From the NCBI GenBank assembly GCA_944989445.1, contig CALYLW010001390.1, positions 248,001 through 312,000 on the forward strand: DNA of 64,000 bases, written 5' to 3'. The stretch is from Ampullaceana balthica (Eukaryota; Mollusca; Gastropoda; Lymnaeidae). Position numbers and translations under genes: made by a program. How positions within the stretch are numbered: position 1 is the first letter of the stretch; every line of letters begins with the position of its first letter. The notes under the pieces are model-generated. The model was given only the letters and a program-made list of their open reading frames with translations, was not told where the DNA came from and searched no databases. Below, piece by piece: positions 12,037-24,399 of the stretch.

Positions 12037-13125
12037 TAAATCCTTTATATTAACTCGTGGTGTCTGCGGCCGCCCTTGATCGCTTGCTTGCTTGTCGCCA
12101 AAACTTTGGATCGATTTTTAACCCACTTGCTCGTAAGCTAGCGAGCTGAAATTTTGCAGGCAGTTTTGTACTGATAATAAAAACAATGTATCAAAATTTC
12201 AGATCGATCGCATGTACCGTAATTAAATTATTGATTTTTTAGATTATTTTATTTATTCCTATGTATCATGCTATTTTTTTGAGATAGAGCGTTGCGGTGC
12301 GTATTATATTGAACAACCTTTCTGTCACGCAATTAGGTGCGTATTTTATTGACAACACTTTTTATAAACATATTCCTGATCGGTGCGCATTATATTAAAC
12401 ATGTTTTACGACACAACTACAAATTTGTATTTTTGGATGGTCTTGCGCTGCGTATTATAATGAACATTCTTTTAGTTACGACTCATACATAAAGGATTTA
12501 TAGTCAAAAACTTAGTTTTTTACGTGTTTTTAAAAATCCTTTATATCGACAAGTGGTGTCTGCACCCTTGATTGCTTGTCGCCAAAACTTTTGATCGATT
12601 TTTAACCCACTTGCTCGTAAGCTAGCGAGCTGAAATTTTTCAGGCAGTTTGGTGGCGATGATAAAAACAATGTATCGAAATTTCAGATCGATCGCATGTA
12701 CCGTAATTAAATTATTGATTTTTTAGATTATTTTATTTATTCCTCTGTATCATGCTATTTTTTGAGATAGAGCGTCGCGGTGCGTATTCTATTGAACAGA
12801 ACAACCTTTCTGTCGCGCAATAAGGTGCGTATTTTATTGACAACACTTTTTATAATCATATTCCTGATCGGTGCGCATTATATTAAACATGTTTTACGAC
12901 ACAACTGCAATTTTGTATTATATTGAACAGAACAACCTTTCTGTCGCGCAATAAGGTGCGTATTTTATTGACAACACTTTTTATAAACATATTCCTGATC
13001 GGTGCGCATTATATTAAACATGTTTTACGACACAACTGCAATTTTGTATTACTGGATGGTCTGGCGCTGCGTATTATAATGAACATTCTTTTAGTTACGT
13101 CTCGTACATAAATGATTTATAGTGA
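12037..13125. repeat. Tandem duplication of a roughly 490-bp unit with an internal extra duplication
   Basis: Copy 1 begins near 12037 (AAATCCTTTATATTAAC) and copy 2 near 12530 (AAATCCTTTATATCGAC). Both carry CTCGTAAGCTAGCGAGCTGA, TCAGATCGATCGCATGTACC and the GTGCGCATTATATTAAACA block. Within copy 2 a segment of about 130 bp (about 12787-12915) is repeated again at about 12919-13047. The unit resembles the inverted dispersed repeat at 9985-10330, so it probably derives from an interspersed element. Confidence 0.85.
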
Positions 13126-13134
13126 AAAACTTGG

Positions 13135-14180
13135 TTTTTACGGTTTTTTTATTTTCCTTTAGAACTAATCTGGCAGCTGAATTTTGAACTTTCTGTAGTT
13201 TTTCAATGCATTGTTTTGGCGCACCTGACAGAAGAGAATTGCAGTAATCCATACGAGCTTGTACAAGAGCACAGACTAGAGTTTTTGTGGCACTAACTGT
13301 TAAGTAATGACGGATTGAGCTGATCTGACGAATGATGAAGTTGTTGGTAGACATATTGTCAGAAATAATGTAGCCATGATTATATATCAGAACTAGCCAC
13401 CAGAACATAATTCGGAAGAGACAAAGTACTGCGTGATTTATTGTTGCAGAATAGGAGTGCTTCTGTCTTGTCATCATTCAGTTTGAGCTTGGTGAAAGTG
13501 ATCTAAGGCTTTACCTCACACTGCACTCTTGCATCAATTTGACAGTGAAGTCAATATCAGATGGATCAGTGTGAGTGTAAAGCTGAGTATCATCTGCAAA
13601 TGATTGGCTTTTAATTGAATGCTTTTCGAGCATTAGAAGTAGTGGCCTTGTATACAGTACGAAATGTACCGGACCCAAAACGGAGCCCTAAGGCACACCA
13701 TAAACCAAGTCAGCTCTGTGAGAGATACAGCCATCTACTGATACCACATGTAATCTGTTCGATAAGTATGATTGAAACCAAGCCAGAGCTGAGCCAGAAA
13801 CTCCAAAATAAATTTGCAGGGTTTTTAGAAATGTTTCATGGTCGACGGTGTCAAAAGTAGCACTAAGATCTAAGGGGACGAATATAGGGATTTTCCCCAC
13901 TGTCTAGTGCGAATAGGAGGTCATTTGTTACCTTTAACAGGGTGGTCTCTGTGCTGTGAGAAGGTTTGTAGGCCGAATGATTGGGCCTTAGAAGAGTGTT
14001 GCCGTTAAGATAAGAAAAAATTTGTTTTAAGACAAGTTTTTCAATGACCTTAGATACAAATGAAATATTGGACACAGGTCGATAGTTGTTTAAATTGTTT
14101 TGATCCAACCCTTGTTTTTTCAGCAAGGGTTTTATTACAGCAGATTTACATAAGTGTGGAAAAGTAGCATAAAACATGCC
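13135..14180 (-). pseudogene. CR1/L2-like LINE reverse transcriptase, decayed
   Basis: Read on the minus strand, consecutive RT blocks appear in order but in different frames. They are AVIKPLLKK and NYRPVSNISFVSKVIEKLV (about 14150-14040), then LDLSATFDTVDHETFL (about 13870-13820), WFQSYLSNR, the QSFADDTQLY active-site box (about 13610-13580), LKLNDDKTE (about 13490), and finally SSIRHYLTVSATKTLV...DYCNSLLSGAP (about 13330-13220). Several frameshifts make it a pseudogene. The last block is nearly identical to the fragment at 53690-54256, so both belong to one family. Confidence 0.88.
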
Positions 14181-14440
14181 AAATTCATGTCTAAAGTTGT
14201 ATTGCTGTTGGCCATGCAGGAGCTCACATCGTTAGCACGTTAATGCAGGGAAGATATTGCACCGGTCCCTAGTGCCATGTAAAAATTTCTGTCGGTCCAC
14301 CATAGTAAAAAGTTTGAGAAGCAGCACTGATCTAAACAATAAATTAAAGCTTTTTAAATATATTAATATAAATACACAAGTAGACGTTACGGCTAATGCC
14401 TTCATCCGTACACGTACGTACGTACACGTAAGTAATTGAA

Positions 14441-14996
14441 CCAGGGGCGGATTAAGACTGCAAATCAAACTGGGGCCCTATCCAGCCAGCGTCCCTTTAA
14501 ATGAAATTATTGCTAGCAGCTAATATAAGACTGTAACTTGTAACTAAATAGTTCATCGTTTCCTTTAACATACTTTGTCTGTACTACGGGATCGGCCTTC
14601 CCAGCCAAAGATTATTCATGAAAAAATGGAATACGAAGAAATAACTGTATCCTAATATTGAGTGTAAAACTACAATTTAAAAAAACATTGGGCCCACGCC
14701 GGGAATCGATCGCGTGACAGCCTGCACAGCAGGGTGATTTTCTACCTCAAGACCACACGAGCCTTATGAAAAAAGTGAAGTTTAAAAATATAAACAATAA
14801 TCTTTCATATTTTGTTTTAGTGAGCATATAAAATCAGTTTAAAAAAAAATTAATTTATTTAATTTATGATATTTTCAGGAATTCATGCAAACATTTGTCC
14901 ATCTTTCTTATAAAATATACTAAATTTGGGGGCCCTTAATCATCGGGGGCCCCTGGCTTTAGCCCGTTCAGCACCCCCCCTTTTAATCCGCCATAG
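14441..14996. mobile_element. hAT-like non-autonomous element with GGCGGATTAA ends
   Basis: The left end reads CCAGGGGCGGATTAAG and the right end TTTTAATCCGCCATAG, an inverted match. The GC-rich block GGGGGCCCTTAATCATCGGG near the right end is typical of such non-autonomous elements. No transposase is encoded. I could not identify an 8-bp target duplication, so hAT is a guess from the CAGGGGCGGA-type terminus. Confidence 0.6.
14692..14766 (-). ncRNA. tRNA-like sequence (degenerate tRNA or SINE head)
   Basis: On the minus strand a TGGTCTTGAGG block resembles a pol III A box with one mismatch. A GATCGATTCCC block about 35 nt further on resembles a B box. Between them lies a possible anticodon-type hairpin (CCTGC...GCAGG). 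The acceptor stem is not convincing, and the sequence sits inside a DNA transposon remnant, so a functional tRNA is unlikely. Confidence 0.35.
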
Positions 14997-15204
14997 AGCT
15001 GACCTAATGTATTACAAATAAATTGAATTTTAAGATGTGTGTGATGTTGAAGGCTTTAGTCGAAACATCAACTTATGAATATTTATAAAACTTTAATTGA
15101 TTGATCTGATCACCCATTTCAAATGTGTATCTAGTATTGTACTTTAAACAAAAAATTTCACGGACTTAGTACTTTTTGAAAATTAGATTTGGAATGTATT
15201 GTAC

Positions 15205-15860
15205 TAGCTAATATACCCGGCGTTCCAGGGCATGCAATATGAATTTCATTTGTCTCCCATCTAAGATGATCGCATTAAATAAATGGGATCCCTTTCTTGG
15301 TCGGATACTTTTCCCCAAAATGATTTCATACTTTGATGGGATTACATAGCCCATTTTGATCCCCAAGCATAATGAGAACCCATGTGTAGTGGAATTCCTT
15401 TCCCTAACATGATCGCATGCTTTTATTGCTTGACACGCCCTAGACTGATTTCATAATGTTAGTCATTCTGGTTTCATATCTTTTCCCGATATATTCACAT
15501 AATTTGAGGCAATCGCGTACCCCGATATTATCCTGTTGCATTATTGGATCCCATTCCTTATCAAATCATCTTTTCCCGATTTGATTCCATACCCTCAGTA
15601 TGATCCATTACATTATGGGGTGCCATTATTTGTCGAATGCCTTTCCACGATACGATCACATACTTGTATGAGATAATATAGCTCCAGTGAATACCAGATG
15701 CATAATAGAGTACCGTTTTTTTTGGAATACTTTTTGTTCATGAGACACAATTTCATCTCCAAAATTACTTCACATGTGTGAACCGATTTTTGAAGCATTT
15801 AATGAAATTGAGTCCTATTTGAGATGGAATACCGTTCTCCGTGAGATCCGGTTTTAGCTT
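15205..15860 (-). mobile_element. Helitron-like non-autonomous remnant
   Basis: In reverse complement the region ends CGCCGGGTATATTAGCTAGT, a CTAG(T)-type terminus. It consists of loosely repeated blocks of the kind GGGAAAAGTATCCGACC and ATCCCATTTATTTAATGCGATC, and the pattern recurs at 7041-7390. No helicase or Rep coding sequence is visible and the 3' hairpin is weak, so the class assignment is tentative. Confidence 0.4.
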
Positions 15861-16857
15861 CTCTCGCGTATTTTCATTTTACCTTGATTTGTAGTTTATA
15901 ATCGATGTATCTACCAAATATGGTTAAGTTTAAAAACACTCAAAGTACTTTTTGCTTTAATTCCAAACCTTCATTTATTTTTCGGTACATAGCAAAGACC
16001 GTAATTCCAGTTTGAAATTTTTCCAAACCACTTCCTGCCTTCCCCCTCTCCCGCCAACCATTTACAGATTTCAAACGATCAATCTTTGGCGAAACTATTT
16101 TATGGAATAAATACTTATATTCCAAAGAAATGCAATAATACTTATGATTACTAGTTTTAGTTTAAATTATGGGCCAAGCGGTGACCCATTCTGTCAGAAA
16201 AACAATTATTCTAGGCTACCGGTCAACCCGAAATATAACAAGTTATATGTAAGTTATTCCCTTGCGAGTTCTTGCCCACAGGAACATGGGTGGGAGGGGG
16301 CGTCGTAAATTCTACCCCAAAATAATTTTTTTTTAGCCCCCTTGGGGTAATTTACCCCTGTTTCCCAACAACTGGTCTAGGACACCAAATTTTGTCCACT
16401 TTGATTTTTTTTTAAAGTTACGTAGCGTAGACCTAACCAAAAACGAAGTTTCTAAAACATTTTACATTATAACAAATCAAATGAATTATAATAAGACCAA
16501 TATTGCATTCTGGGTATGAAAACTAAATATGGCAATTCTTTAAATAGGATAATAAATAAACAGAGATACTTTAGATAAAATTTAGAATGTCTAGAATATT
16601 TTAAATAAGCCCGAAATAAATTGAGTAATAAGACTGCTCTTGAATTCAAAGTCTGATAATTAATAAGGTAATAGTTTGAAATCTTGTCCCATTAAAATTT
16701 TTGACAACATCCCAGAATAAAGTGGATAAAAGGATTATTTTAAAAATCAATTTTATTTAAGATACCGGTTTGCATCACAAAAGCAATGGATCTGTTCTTT
16801 GACGAGTTTAATTCATCTGTAACCTAGTATTGTTGATTAATTAAAGCTATTGGATGG
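15861..16857. other. No recognisable feature
   Basis: Unique AT-rich sequence with short open frames only. Confidence 0.35.
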
Positions 16858-17125
16858 TAATCTTACAACCCTCAGATAGACAATAGGGATAAAAACACCT
16901 TCCTTATGCAAGAACTAGAACAAACACATACATATTCTCGTTTTTCCCGTCCGGAATTCGGGCATGGAATGGGTTGCCTGAAGAAACCAGGAAAACCAAC
17001 ACTTTAATCAACATTTAAATCTCTTATAAGAATGCGGGAATAAACACAAACCATAGATACGCCTAGGATGCAATAATCTTCTGTATGAAGGAGCGTCTGT
17101 AACAGATAAGATAAGATAAAGTTTA
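16858..17125 (-). repeat. Dispersed repeat, copy 2 of 3
   Basis: Inverted copy of 2222-2496; CGTCCGGAATTCGGGCATGG, GGGTTGCCTGAAGAAACC and ACGCCTAGGATGCAATAATC line up with that copy. Confidence 0.75.
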
Positions 17126-17924
17126 GCCTATATGAGGGAAACGAAATAGGTGCCCCCGACCGTAAAGGTAAGGATTTAGGAGTCTAATATCATATAGTTT
17201 TAAATGTATGCCAAAAAGTTTTAATATGCAAAGTTTGGTCTATATCCAATTATCCAACTGGCAAACAATCTTTAAGATAAAATTTATATATAGCTTAAAT
17301 AAGAAAAAAAAATGACATTGAAAGCCTCCCTGGACCTTACAGTGCAATATTTAAAGATTATAACCCCCTTAGATTTAATCTGGATCATGGTGAATATGCG
17401 TGTCAATATTGTTCAACATCTTGAATGATCTTGTAAAATTTATTTGGAAAAAAGTCTTGAAATTTTAATTAATTTTTTTTCTCGAGATTTGGGGGAGATT
17501 TATATACAATGATATTTTAATATGGGCGATGGAGTTTTTGTGTACCAAGTTTTGCCAAGATCTATCCATTGACCCAGGAGGCTTTGATATTAGGAGATTA
17601 GTTTGACATGGACCATTAAGATTTTGTTCACCAAATTGGGTCTAGATTCTAGATCCATCTATCCACCCAATAGTAAGATTTAAAAAAAATTCCTACATGA
17701 ACTTTGTTAATCAAAATTGATTTAAAGTACTCTAGTTAAGTAAGAATAATGTCAAAGTATTTGTAACCATAAAAACGAAGATAATGAAAATGGAAAATAA
17801 AATAGCCAATAAGACAAATAGTTGGCTATTTCAAATGTGGTGTTAATATTTACAACTGATATATTTTAATTGTGTGTTAGCATATTGTCCATAGACAATG
17901 CTATTTCATTATTAATTTTTAACA
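17126..17924. other. No recognisable feature
   Basis: Unique AT-rich sequence. Confidence 0.35.
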
Positions 17925-18576
17925 CCTAACTCGGGTGGAACAATGCCGGTATGAAATATAACACCTTACTCGGGTGGAAAAATGCCGGTATGAAATATAA
18001 CACCTTACTCGGGTGGAACAATGCGATATGAAATATAACACCTTACTGGGGTGGAACAATGCCGGTATGAAATATAACACCTTACTCGGGTGGAAAAATG
18101 CGGTATGAAATATAACATCTTACTCGGGTGGAACAATGCGATATGAAATATAACACCTTACTCGGGTGGAAAAATGCCGGTATGAAATATAACACCTTAC
18201 TCGGGTGGAACAATGCGATATGAAATATAACACCTTACTCGGGTGGACAATGCCGGTATGAAATATAACACCTTACTCGGGTGGAAAAATGCCGGTATGA
18301 AATATAACATCTTACTCGGGTGGAACAATGCCGGTGTGAAATATAACACCTTACTCGGGTGGAACAATGCGGTATGAAATGTAACACCTTACTCCGGTGG
18401 AACAATGCCGGTATGAAATATAACATCTTACTCGGGTGGAACAATGCCGGTGTGAAATATAACATCTTACTCGGGTGGAACAATGCCGGTGTGAAATATA
18501 ACATCTTACTCGGGTGGAACAATGCCGGTGTGAAATATAACATCTTACTCGGGTGGAACAATGCTGGTGTGAAATC
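17925..18576. repeat. 39-bp minisatellite, about 17 copies
   Basis: Units of the type AACACCTTACTCGGGTGGAA plus CAATGCCGGTATGAAATAT repeat about 17 times. Sub-variants alternate: ACACC/ACATC, GGAACAATG/GGAAAAATG, and GCCGGT against GCGAT or GCGGT (1-3 nt shorter). The open frames seen across it on both strands are repeat by-products. Confidence 0.95.
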
Positions 18577-18579
18577 CTG

Positions 18580-20050
18580 ACTTTCTCATAATATACCATC
18601 TGTTTAAACTGGCACTGCCCCCTCCCCTCAAACTCAAGAGTTGAAATGTTTCGACATGACAAATCGAATAAGCTCTGTAACATATTCAGTATTTTGATAT
18701 TATTTATGACATTTATGTCATGTGGTTTGTCCTGTCACACCTTTTAACAACGCTTAAGTCTGGTCCTCCCAAGTTCTATTTCGGAGTTGATTGATGTCAC
18801 ATCTTTTATCACCAGACAAAGACAGGAATGAAGTATTTGATAACCCTCTTCTAGTCGTTATCCTCAATATTACCACTTGTAATCCACTGGAAGTCTTTAA
18901 AGTTTATCCAACCGAACTTGACATTAATATAAAATTTCATTTCTTAAAAGCTTGTCCTTTTATGTCAAAGACATGGCTATACTCTGAAAAATGAATTTCA
19001 CTTGTTAGTTTTAAGATAATCTCAGAAGTGTAAGTTTAAAACGTTGTATTTATATTTCTTTAACTTAACCAAAAAAAAACCACGTAATTAATTATATTTT
19101 ATTTACGAGGTCGGGTTATCTCGCTAGCTATCTATTTCACGGGAAGTGTACAAGATTACAGACCTGTTTACATGTACAAAGCTTGTCATCTTCGTTTAAA
19201 CAAGTTGGCGGAGAAGAGCAGGTATCACCAAATTAAGGTCTGAGGGTTGGCTCAACCCCGTTACGGCATCTCATCCAACCCTCTTAGGGTGTTTCTATTA
19301 ATGATCGTGCGTAATATAACAGGACGCGCGAGACGTTTTGATAAAAATTAATATTAAAATGAGAAAACTAGCAGATCGTCACATATGAGGAGAAATCATT
19401 GTGCCTTTCTGCGTATCTTTTCCATTAAAATTTTAAAATTATTAATAGTATGTTTGGTTCACTTCATGCCTGTTGCGATAGGTCTATTTTTGTGAGGGCG
19501 GCCAGCATTGACATCCCAAACTGGGAGGACCTGGCGAGGGGATCGATGCACTTGGCGGACATCGTAAACGAGGGATGACTAATAACAGATGAAAAGGGGC
19601 AAATGTGAAACCTAGGAAACACTGCCTTCACCGCATTCGTTTTTAACATGCAAAAGAGATCACCACTCGAGCATAAGTCTCACCAGTCACATTAAGAGCT
19701 GCAGTCTGAAAAGATAAATACATGTATTTCGTCTTTCGTAGACGGAAAGATAACTACGACAACTGCTGATTTTGCACCACCCTTGTTTTGTCCCAACAGC
19801 ACCAGCACCACAACACACACTAGTTGCAAGCTAAATAAAATCATGTTAAAAACAAACACAACTCAGATTTTCTAATGGTAATTTATTAAATCATTCATTG
19901 AATAAAAAACAGGAATAATAGAGCTATAAATACTTCCATTAAAATTTAATGGAGTAAAACAAAATTACACATTTTCTTGACATGGATTAGAGGTCTTTCA
20001 CTATTTTAAAATTGGTCATATGTACAATCTATGCCAACCCTCTAATGCTA
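18580..20050. other. No recognisable gene
   Basis: Mostly unique sequence. A small hairpin (GAGGGTTGG...CCAACCCTC, about 19243-19285) is the only structure noted. Confidence 0.35.
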
Positions 20051-20054
20051 CGGG

Positions 20055-20245
20055 CCATGTGTATGTCAATCTGTCCAAGTGTGTGTAAATCTGTCCATGT
20101 GTATGTCAATCTGTCCATGTGTATGTCAATCTGTCCACGTGTATGTCAATCTGTCCATGTGTATGTCAATCTGTCCATGTGAATGTCAATCTGTCCACGT
20201 GTATGTCAATCTGTCCAAGTGTGTGTCAATCTGTCCATGTGTAGC
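20055..20245. repeat. 20-bp minisatellite, about 10 copies
   Basis: The unit GTATGTCAATCTGTCCATGT repeats about ten times with C/T and A/G substitutions. Confidence 0.95.
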
Positions 20246-20249
20246 ATGC

Positions 20250-22170
20250 TACCCAGTGACCCAATATTAACTCTTGGAGGGCGAAAGAAAGGGAAATAAA
20301 ATGATACATTTCTTGCTCTACCCACTGGACATGAAAGTACGAGGCCAACAGTGTGCAGTGGTTGATAACATGAGAACACTTCTAAAATAATTTAATGACA
20401 TAGGATGGTGAATTTTCTCTCAATAATCGACCACATCTACATAAGTCATGATGACATTTTTAGCTTTACATTGAAATATTTCCAACTTGATGAAATGTTA
20501 TCCTGGTTTGAGGCCAACTCTTAATTAACGACATGTCTACCATACGCTGCAACTTATGTCCAATGACATCTCTACCACACGCTTCGACTTACATCCTCCT
20601 ACATTGTTGTACATGTATTAGTGATACTGTAGTTTTGCAAGCCAGAACCAGGAATTCACAGACTGTGACGTACAGCAAAAATTCTCTGAGACAAGACATA
20701 CTTACACAGGGTTAACATTTGGAATTGCAGCAAAAACAAAAACAGGTCATTCATGTATCTTAATCAAATCTGCAAGCAAAACATATTTACATTAAGCACA
20801 GTTCGTTGTACACACATATTTCAGACCATTATGATTGGCCCGGAGTTTTTTTTAAGTCCAGGGGAACTCACTAGGGTGTCAGTGTTGATGTGTGTAGGAT
20901 GCAATTGGAATACTGAACTGAACCTATTATAAATGTCATCGAAACCAGGTACTTCCAATAGTGTTATCGTAGGTTAAAACATTGAATTTTATGAAAGGAG
21001 GACATAATGAATTGACAAAGAAATTCAAAAAAAAATGTGGATCTTCATATCAGCCCTGATGCTACTGCATCAGTAAATTCAAAATTTTCATTAAAAAATA
21101 ATTTTACCTTAATTTACTGACACCCTGTGATTGAAAATGGTGCTAAAATTTTAAGCCCCCATATTTCCAAACATACATTCAAGGGATGATGACTACAATA
21201 ATGTTATTGTGCGTGTTTTATCAAGTCCAGCTCTAAAATCATGATCACAAATAAACAATAGAACGAACCATGTTCTGCTGGTGCCATATGACTTTAACAA
21301 AGGCTAAATATTGTCCTTTTTGGGGAAAATAAAACAAAAGAGGGTGTGGCCAGGGGGCTTAACTCAAAAACTTGTTCAGGTAAAAAAATGTAAAGAAGAC
21401 TACAGTACAGGAGTCTGCAACTCTAATGGGGCTACCACCTACCAACAAAATGATGTACTTTTTTTTATCCTACTGCTGAGAATATGAGAGCACATTTTAC
21501 AATATTACAAGTACCTTGCTAACGTGGTCATTGCACAAACGAATTAAGATCCCATTGACTTTGTTGAATAGTCACTATAAATCAAACCCCGCTTCCCCCC
21601 ACCTCCCAACAAAAATCATGGTAAGTTAAACAATTAAAGGTGAAATAATTTTTTTATTTTAAAAACTTCTTATAAGTAGAGCTTAAAGAAATACCTGGCC
21701 TATCCCTAAAGATCGTGACTCAATGTTTGGAGAACAATTCTTCAAAATGTTTGTGTCCATCCAAAAAAGTGATGTCTAGAAATTATGAATGTTTTTTTCC
21801 TTGATTGTCAGCTCTGTCCTAGTTGTGTCATTTGGACCCCTGGTCATGGAGCAGGTGACCGGGTGATGGTGTTCCAAATACACGTCGTGTTGTTTAGTGG
21901 ACATATTGACCCCATATTTACAATACCCAGGAGGAAAAGCGCAGAAGTACGTACAAGAGTTATTGCACATTTTAGAGATAAAAGGGAGGCAATAGTCAAA
22001 GAGATCATTTTCCCCATTGGGTCATGGACACTGGCAGGTTTATTTACAGGTCAACTGAATGTTGACAGATAGGATAAAAATAGACTTGATGTCGTCATCA
22101 TAGTGGACAGTAAAATGACTAGTGGCATACAGCAGACATTGTCACAAACACAGTAATCTTACAAATTAAA
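20250..22170. other. No recognisable gene; possibly distal TMCC 3' region
   Basis: Unique sequence with no exon that I can support. It lies downstream, in TMCC orientation, of the TMCC stop, so part of it could be 3' UTR. I have no polyadenylation evidence that decides this. Confidence 0.3.
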
Positions 22171-22174
22171 AGCA

Positions 22175-22440
22175 AAATAGAACCAAGCGATGTGCCTACT
22201 CAATGTTTAGTACCAACATAGAACCAAGCGATGTGCCTACTCAATGTTTAGTACCAACATAGAACCAAGCGATGTGCCTACTCAATGTTTAGTACCAACA
22301 TAGAACCAAGCGATGTGCCTACTCAATGTTTAGTACCAACATAGATACCAACTTAGAACCAAGCGATGTGCCTACTCAATGTTTAGTACCAACATAGAAC
22401 CAAGCGATGTGCCTATTCAATGTTTAGTACCAACATAGAA
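22175..22440. repeat. 41-bp minisatellite, about 6 copies
   Basis: The unit starting CATAGAACCAAGCGATGTGC and ending GTTTAGTACCAA is nearly perfect in every copy. One copy carries a 10-bp insertion (ATAGATACCAACTTAG). Confidence 0.95.
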
Positions 22441-22934
22441 AAAAACACAACCCAATCCTATCTCTGATTTTATCTTTCATGAATGCTTCAGACAGTTGAG
22501 AAGATTGTTCAAATATGTTTTTCCACCATAAAGATCAATAAAAAAAATTATTCCACTAGTCTATACTCATAGAAATAAACTTAGAATAAATAAACAAGAT
22601 CAACAAAGTAAAAATTTAACTATAAATAATTTATACACAATAAAATAGGCTCAGCTGTCAAAAAAAACCTGGCAACCGGGAGGGAGCAGATTATTTTGTT
22701 GAGTCCTCCAATTTAAAGCCTTTTATTAATGGCATTTGTGTTTGTACTATGAATATATTCTTTTAGACAAAATAAAAATGATAAAATCAGCAGCCTCATC
22801 TTCACCATCTGCGAAATGGTTTGGCATTGAGCTATAGACAGGGCTATAACAGTGGGCCTCAACACCACTCAAGAGGTGACAGAGTTCAGTTAATTCAAAC
22901 AGAATCATGGCCAAACAGGTCAAAACCAAGGGGA

Positions 22935-23300
22935 GACCAGATGTTGTCAGTAGCTTGCTAGCTGTTCATAGAAAGGTAAGCAGATGTTGTCAGTAACTTG
23001 CTAGCTGTTCATAGAAAGGTAAGCAGATGTTGTCAGTAACTTGCTAGCTGTTCATAGAAAGGTAAGCAGATGTTGTCAGTAACTTGCTAGCTGTTCATAG
23101 AAAGGTAAGCAGATGTTGTCAGTAACTTGCTAGCTGTTCATAGAAAGGTAAGCAGATGTTGTCAGTAACTTGCTAGCTGTTCATAGAAAGGTAAGCAGAT
23201 GTTGTCAGTAACTTGCTAGCTGTTCATAGAAAGGTAAGCAGATGTTGTCAGTAACTTGCTAGCTGTTCATAGAAAGGTAAGCAGATGTTGTCAAAACTAG
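22935..23300 (+). repeat. 43-bp minisatellite carrying GTAAGC donor-like sites
   Basis: About eight nearly identical 43-bp units read GTAAGCAGATGTTGTCAGTA...CTGTTCATAGAAAG. On the plus strand each unit boundary forms AAAG|GTAAGC, a good 5' splice-site consensus. No plus-strand exon is recognised immediately upstream, so the splice-site reading is only suggestive. Confidence 0.95.
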
Positions 23301-24278
23301 CTACCTCAGATATTTCTTCCCATGCCTGTTGTCGGTAGATCACTAAATGCCTGTCACAAAGCTATTTGCTATACTTTAGAATGACTGCCAAGTTAGCAAC
23401 ATTCTGCACCATCAAACCAAGATTCGGCATGGCTCAAACTCTATCAGCCAGGGAAAGATCTTTAGATAATAGGGATTTAAGACAATGGAGAAACTGACCT
23501 TTTGAACATAGAAGTAATGGTACCAAGTCTGAACTAAATTTGTTTAATACATTTCATCTACATACATCCACACAATAATATTAAAACTTGAACAACATAC
23601 AACCAGACACGTTGACCATTCATCTACAAACAGCAAGCTCCATGTTAACATTTGAATACAGCCAGAGCCTTTTTTAACATATTTTTTTTTAAAACAACAA
23701 ACAGCCATAGCTATGATAAACATTTAAACAACACGTAGCAATTGTTGAGTTAAACAACTATTGCAGTATTAGGCTTGAGTACATCTATTTTTAGCCACTG
23801 ATGTGCCATCCTATCATTCACCACCATGCTACACGTCAGAGAGCCAATCTTTCCAACCGATCCCTTCCTCGTGACACTTGAGCCTGATGAAACGTGTCGC
23901 TACCGAGATCTACTGCTACAACTAGGGACGGCCAGGTTACAGGGGGAGGTAAGGGAGGCTTCACTAGCTGACAACACCAAACACTCGTCATCTCTACTCA
24001 GATGTTGAGTCTCTGAACTCGGCAAAAATCACAATCATATTTGCTGGGTTAAAGCAAAATTCAACGTCTCGAGTCCTGATGAATTTGTCAATAAATACTG
24101 CGATGGCAAGTCCTCTTCTATCACCGGCGGGGAGTTTTGTCCTCGTCATGTGCAGACGACGCTGTTTGAACAAGAAGATGATGTCTCCGTTACAGCCCAG
24201 CACAGCACCATGGAGGACAAATCTTGTGAAAATTTACAATAAAAGAAAATAATTTAACAACCCCAAAAAAAGCCATCA
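23301..24278 (-). other. Putative TMCC 3' UTR / downstream unique sequence
   Basis: The sequence immediately 3' of the TMCC stop is unique. It includes a GC-richer block (about 23820-24230) that is open for about 70 codons on the minus strand and 60 on the plus strand. I recognise no protein in it. The likeliest reading is 3' UTR of the gene that ends at 24279, but no polyadenylation site is established. Confidence 0.35.
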
Positions 24279-24399
24279 TCAACTCCAAGGCCAGGTGAAA
24301 AAGTTCCATATGGACTGAGTGATGAACTCAATAGATGAATAGTTCTGGTAGATGAGCCAGGCTAGTACTGTGGCAATGATGGATAGCACCAACCGTGAC
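24279..24399 (-). CDS. TMCC exon 12 (last): second membrane segment
   Basis: The acceptor ATCCCCAG precedes 24399. The first base completes the Thr codon begun in exon 11, then about 39 residues follow to a TGA at 24279-24281. [16 protein letters not shown] is the second hydrophobic segment; the tail NFFTWPWS is aromatic. TMCC proteins end in exactly this two-hairpin arrangement. The exon is too short to stand out as an open frame and was found by phase and family expectation. Confidence 0.9.
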
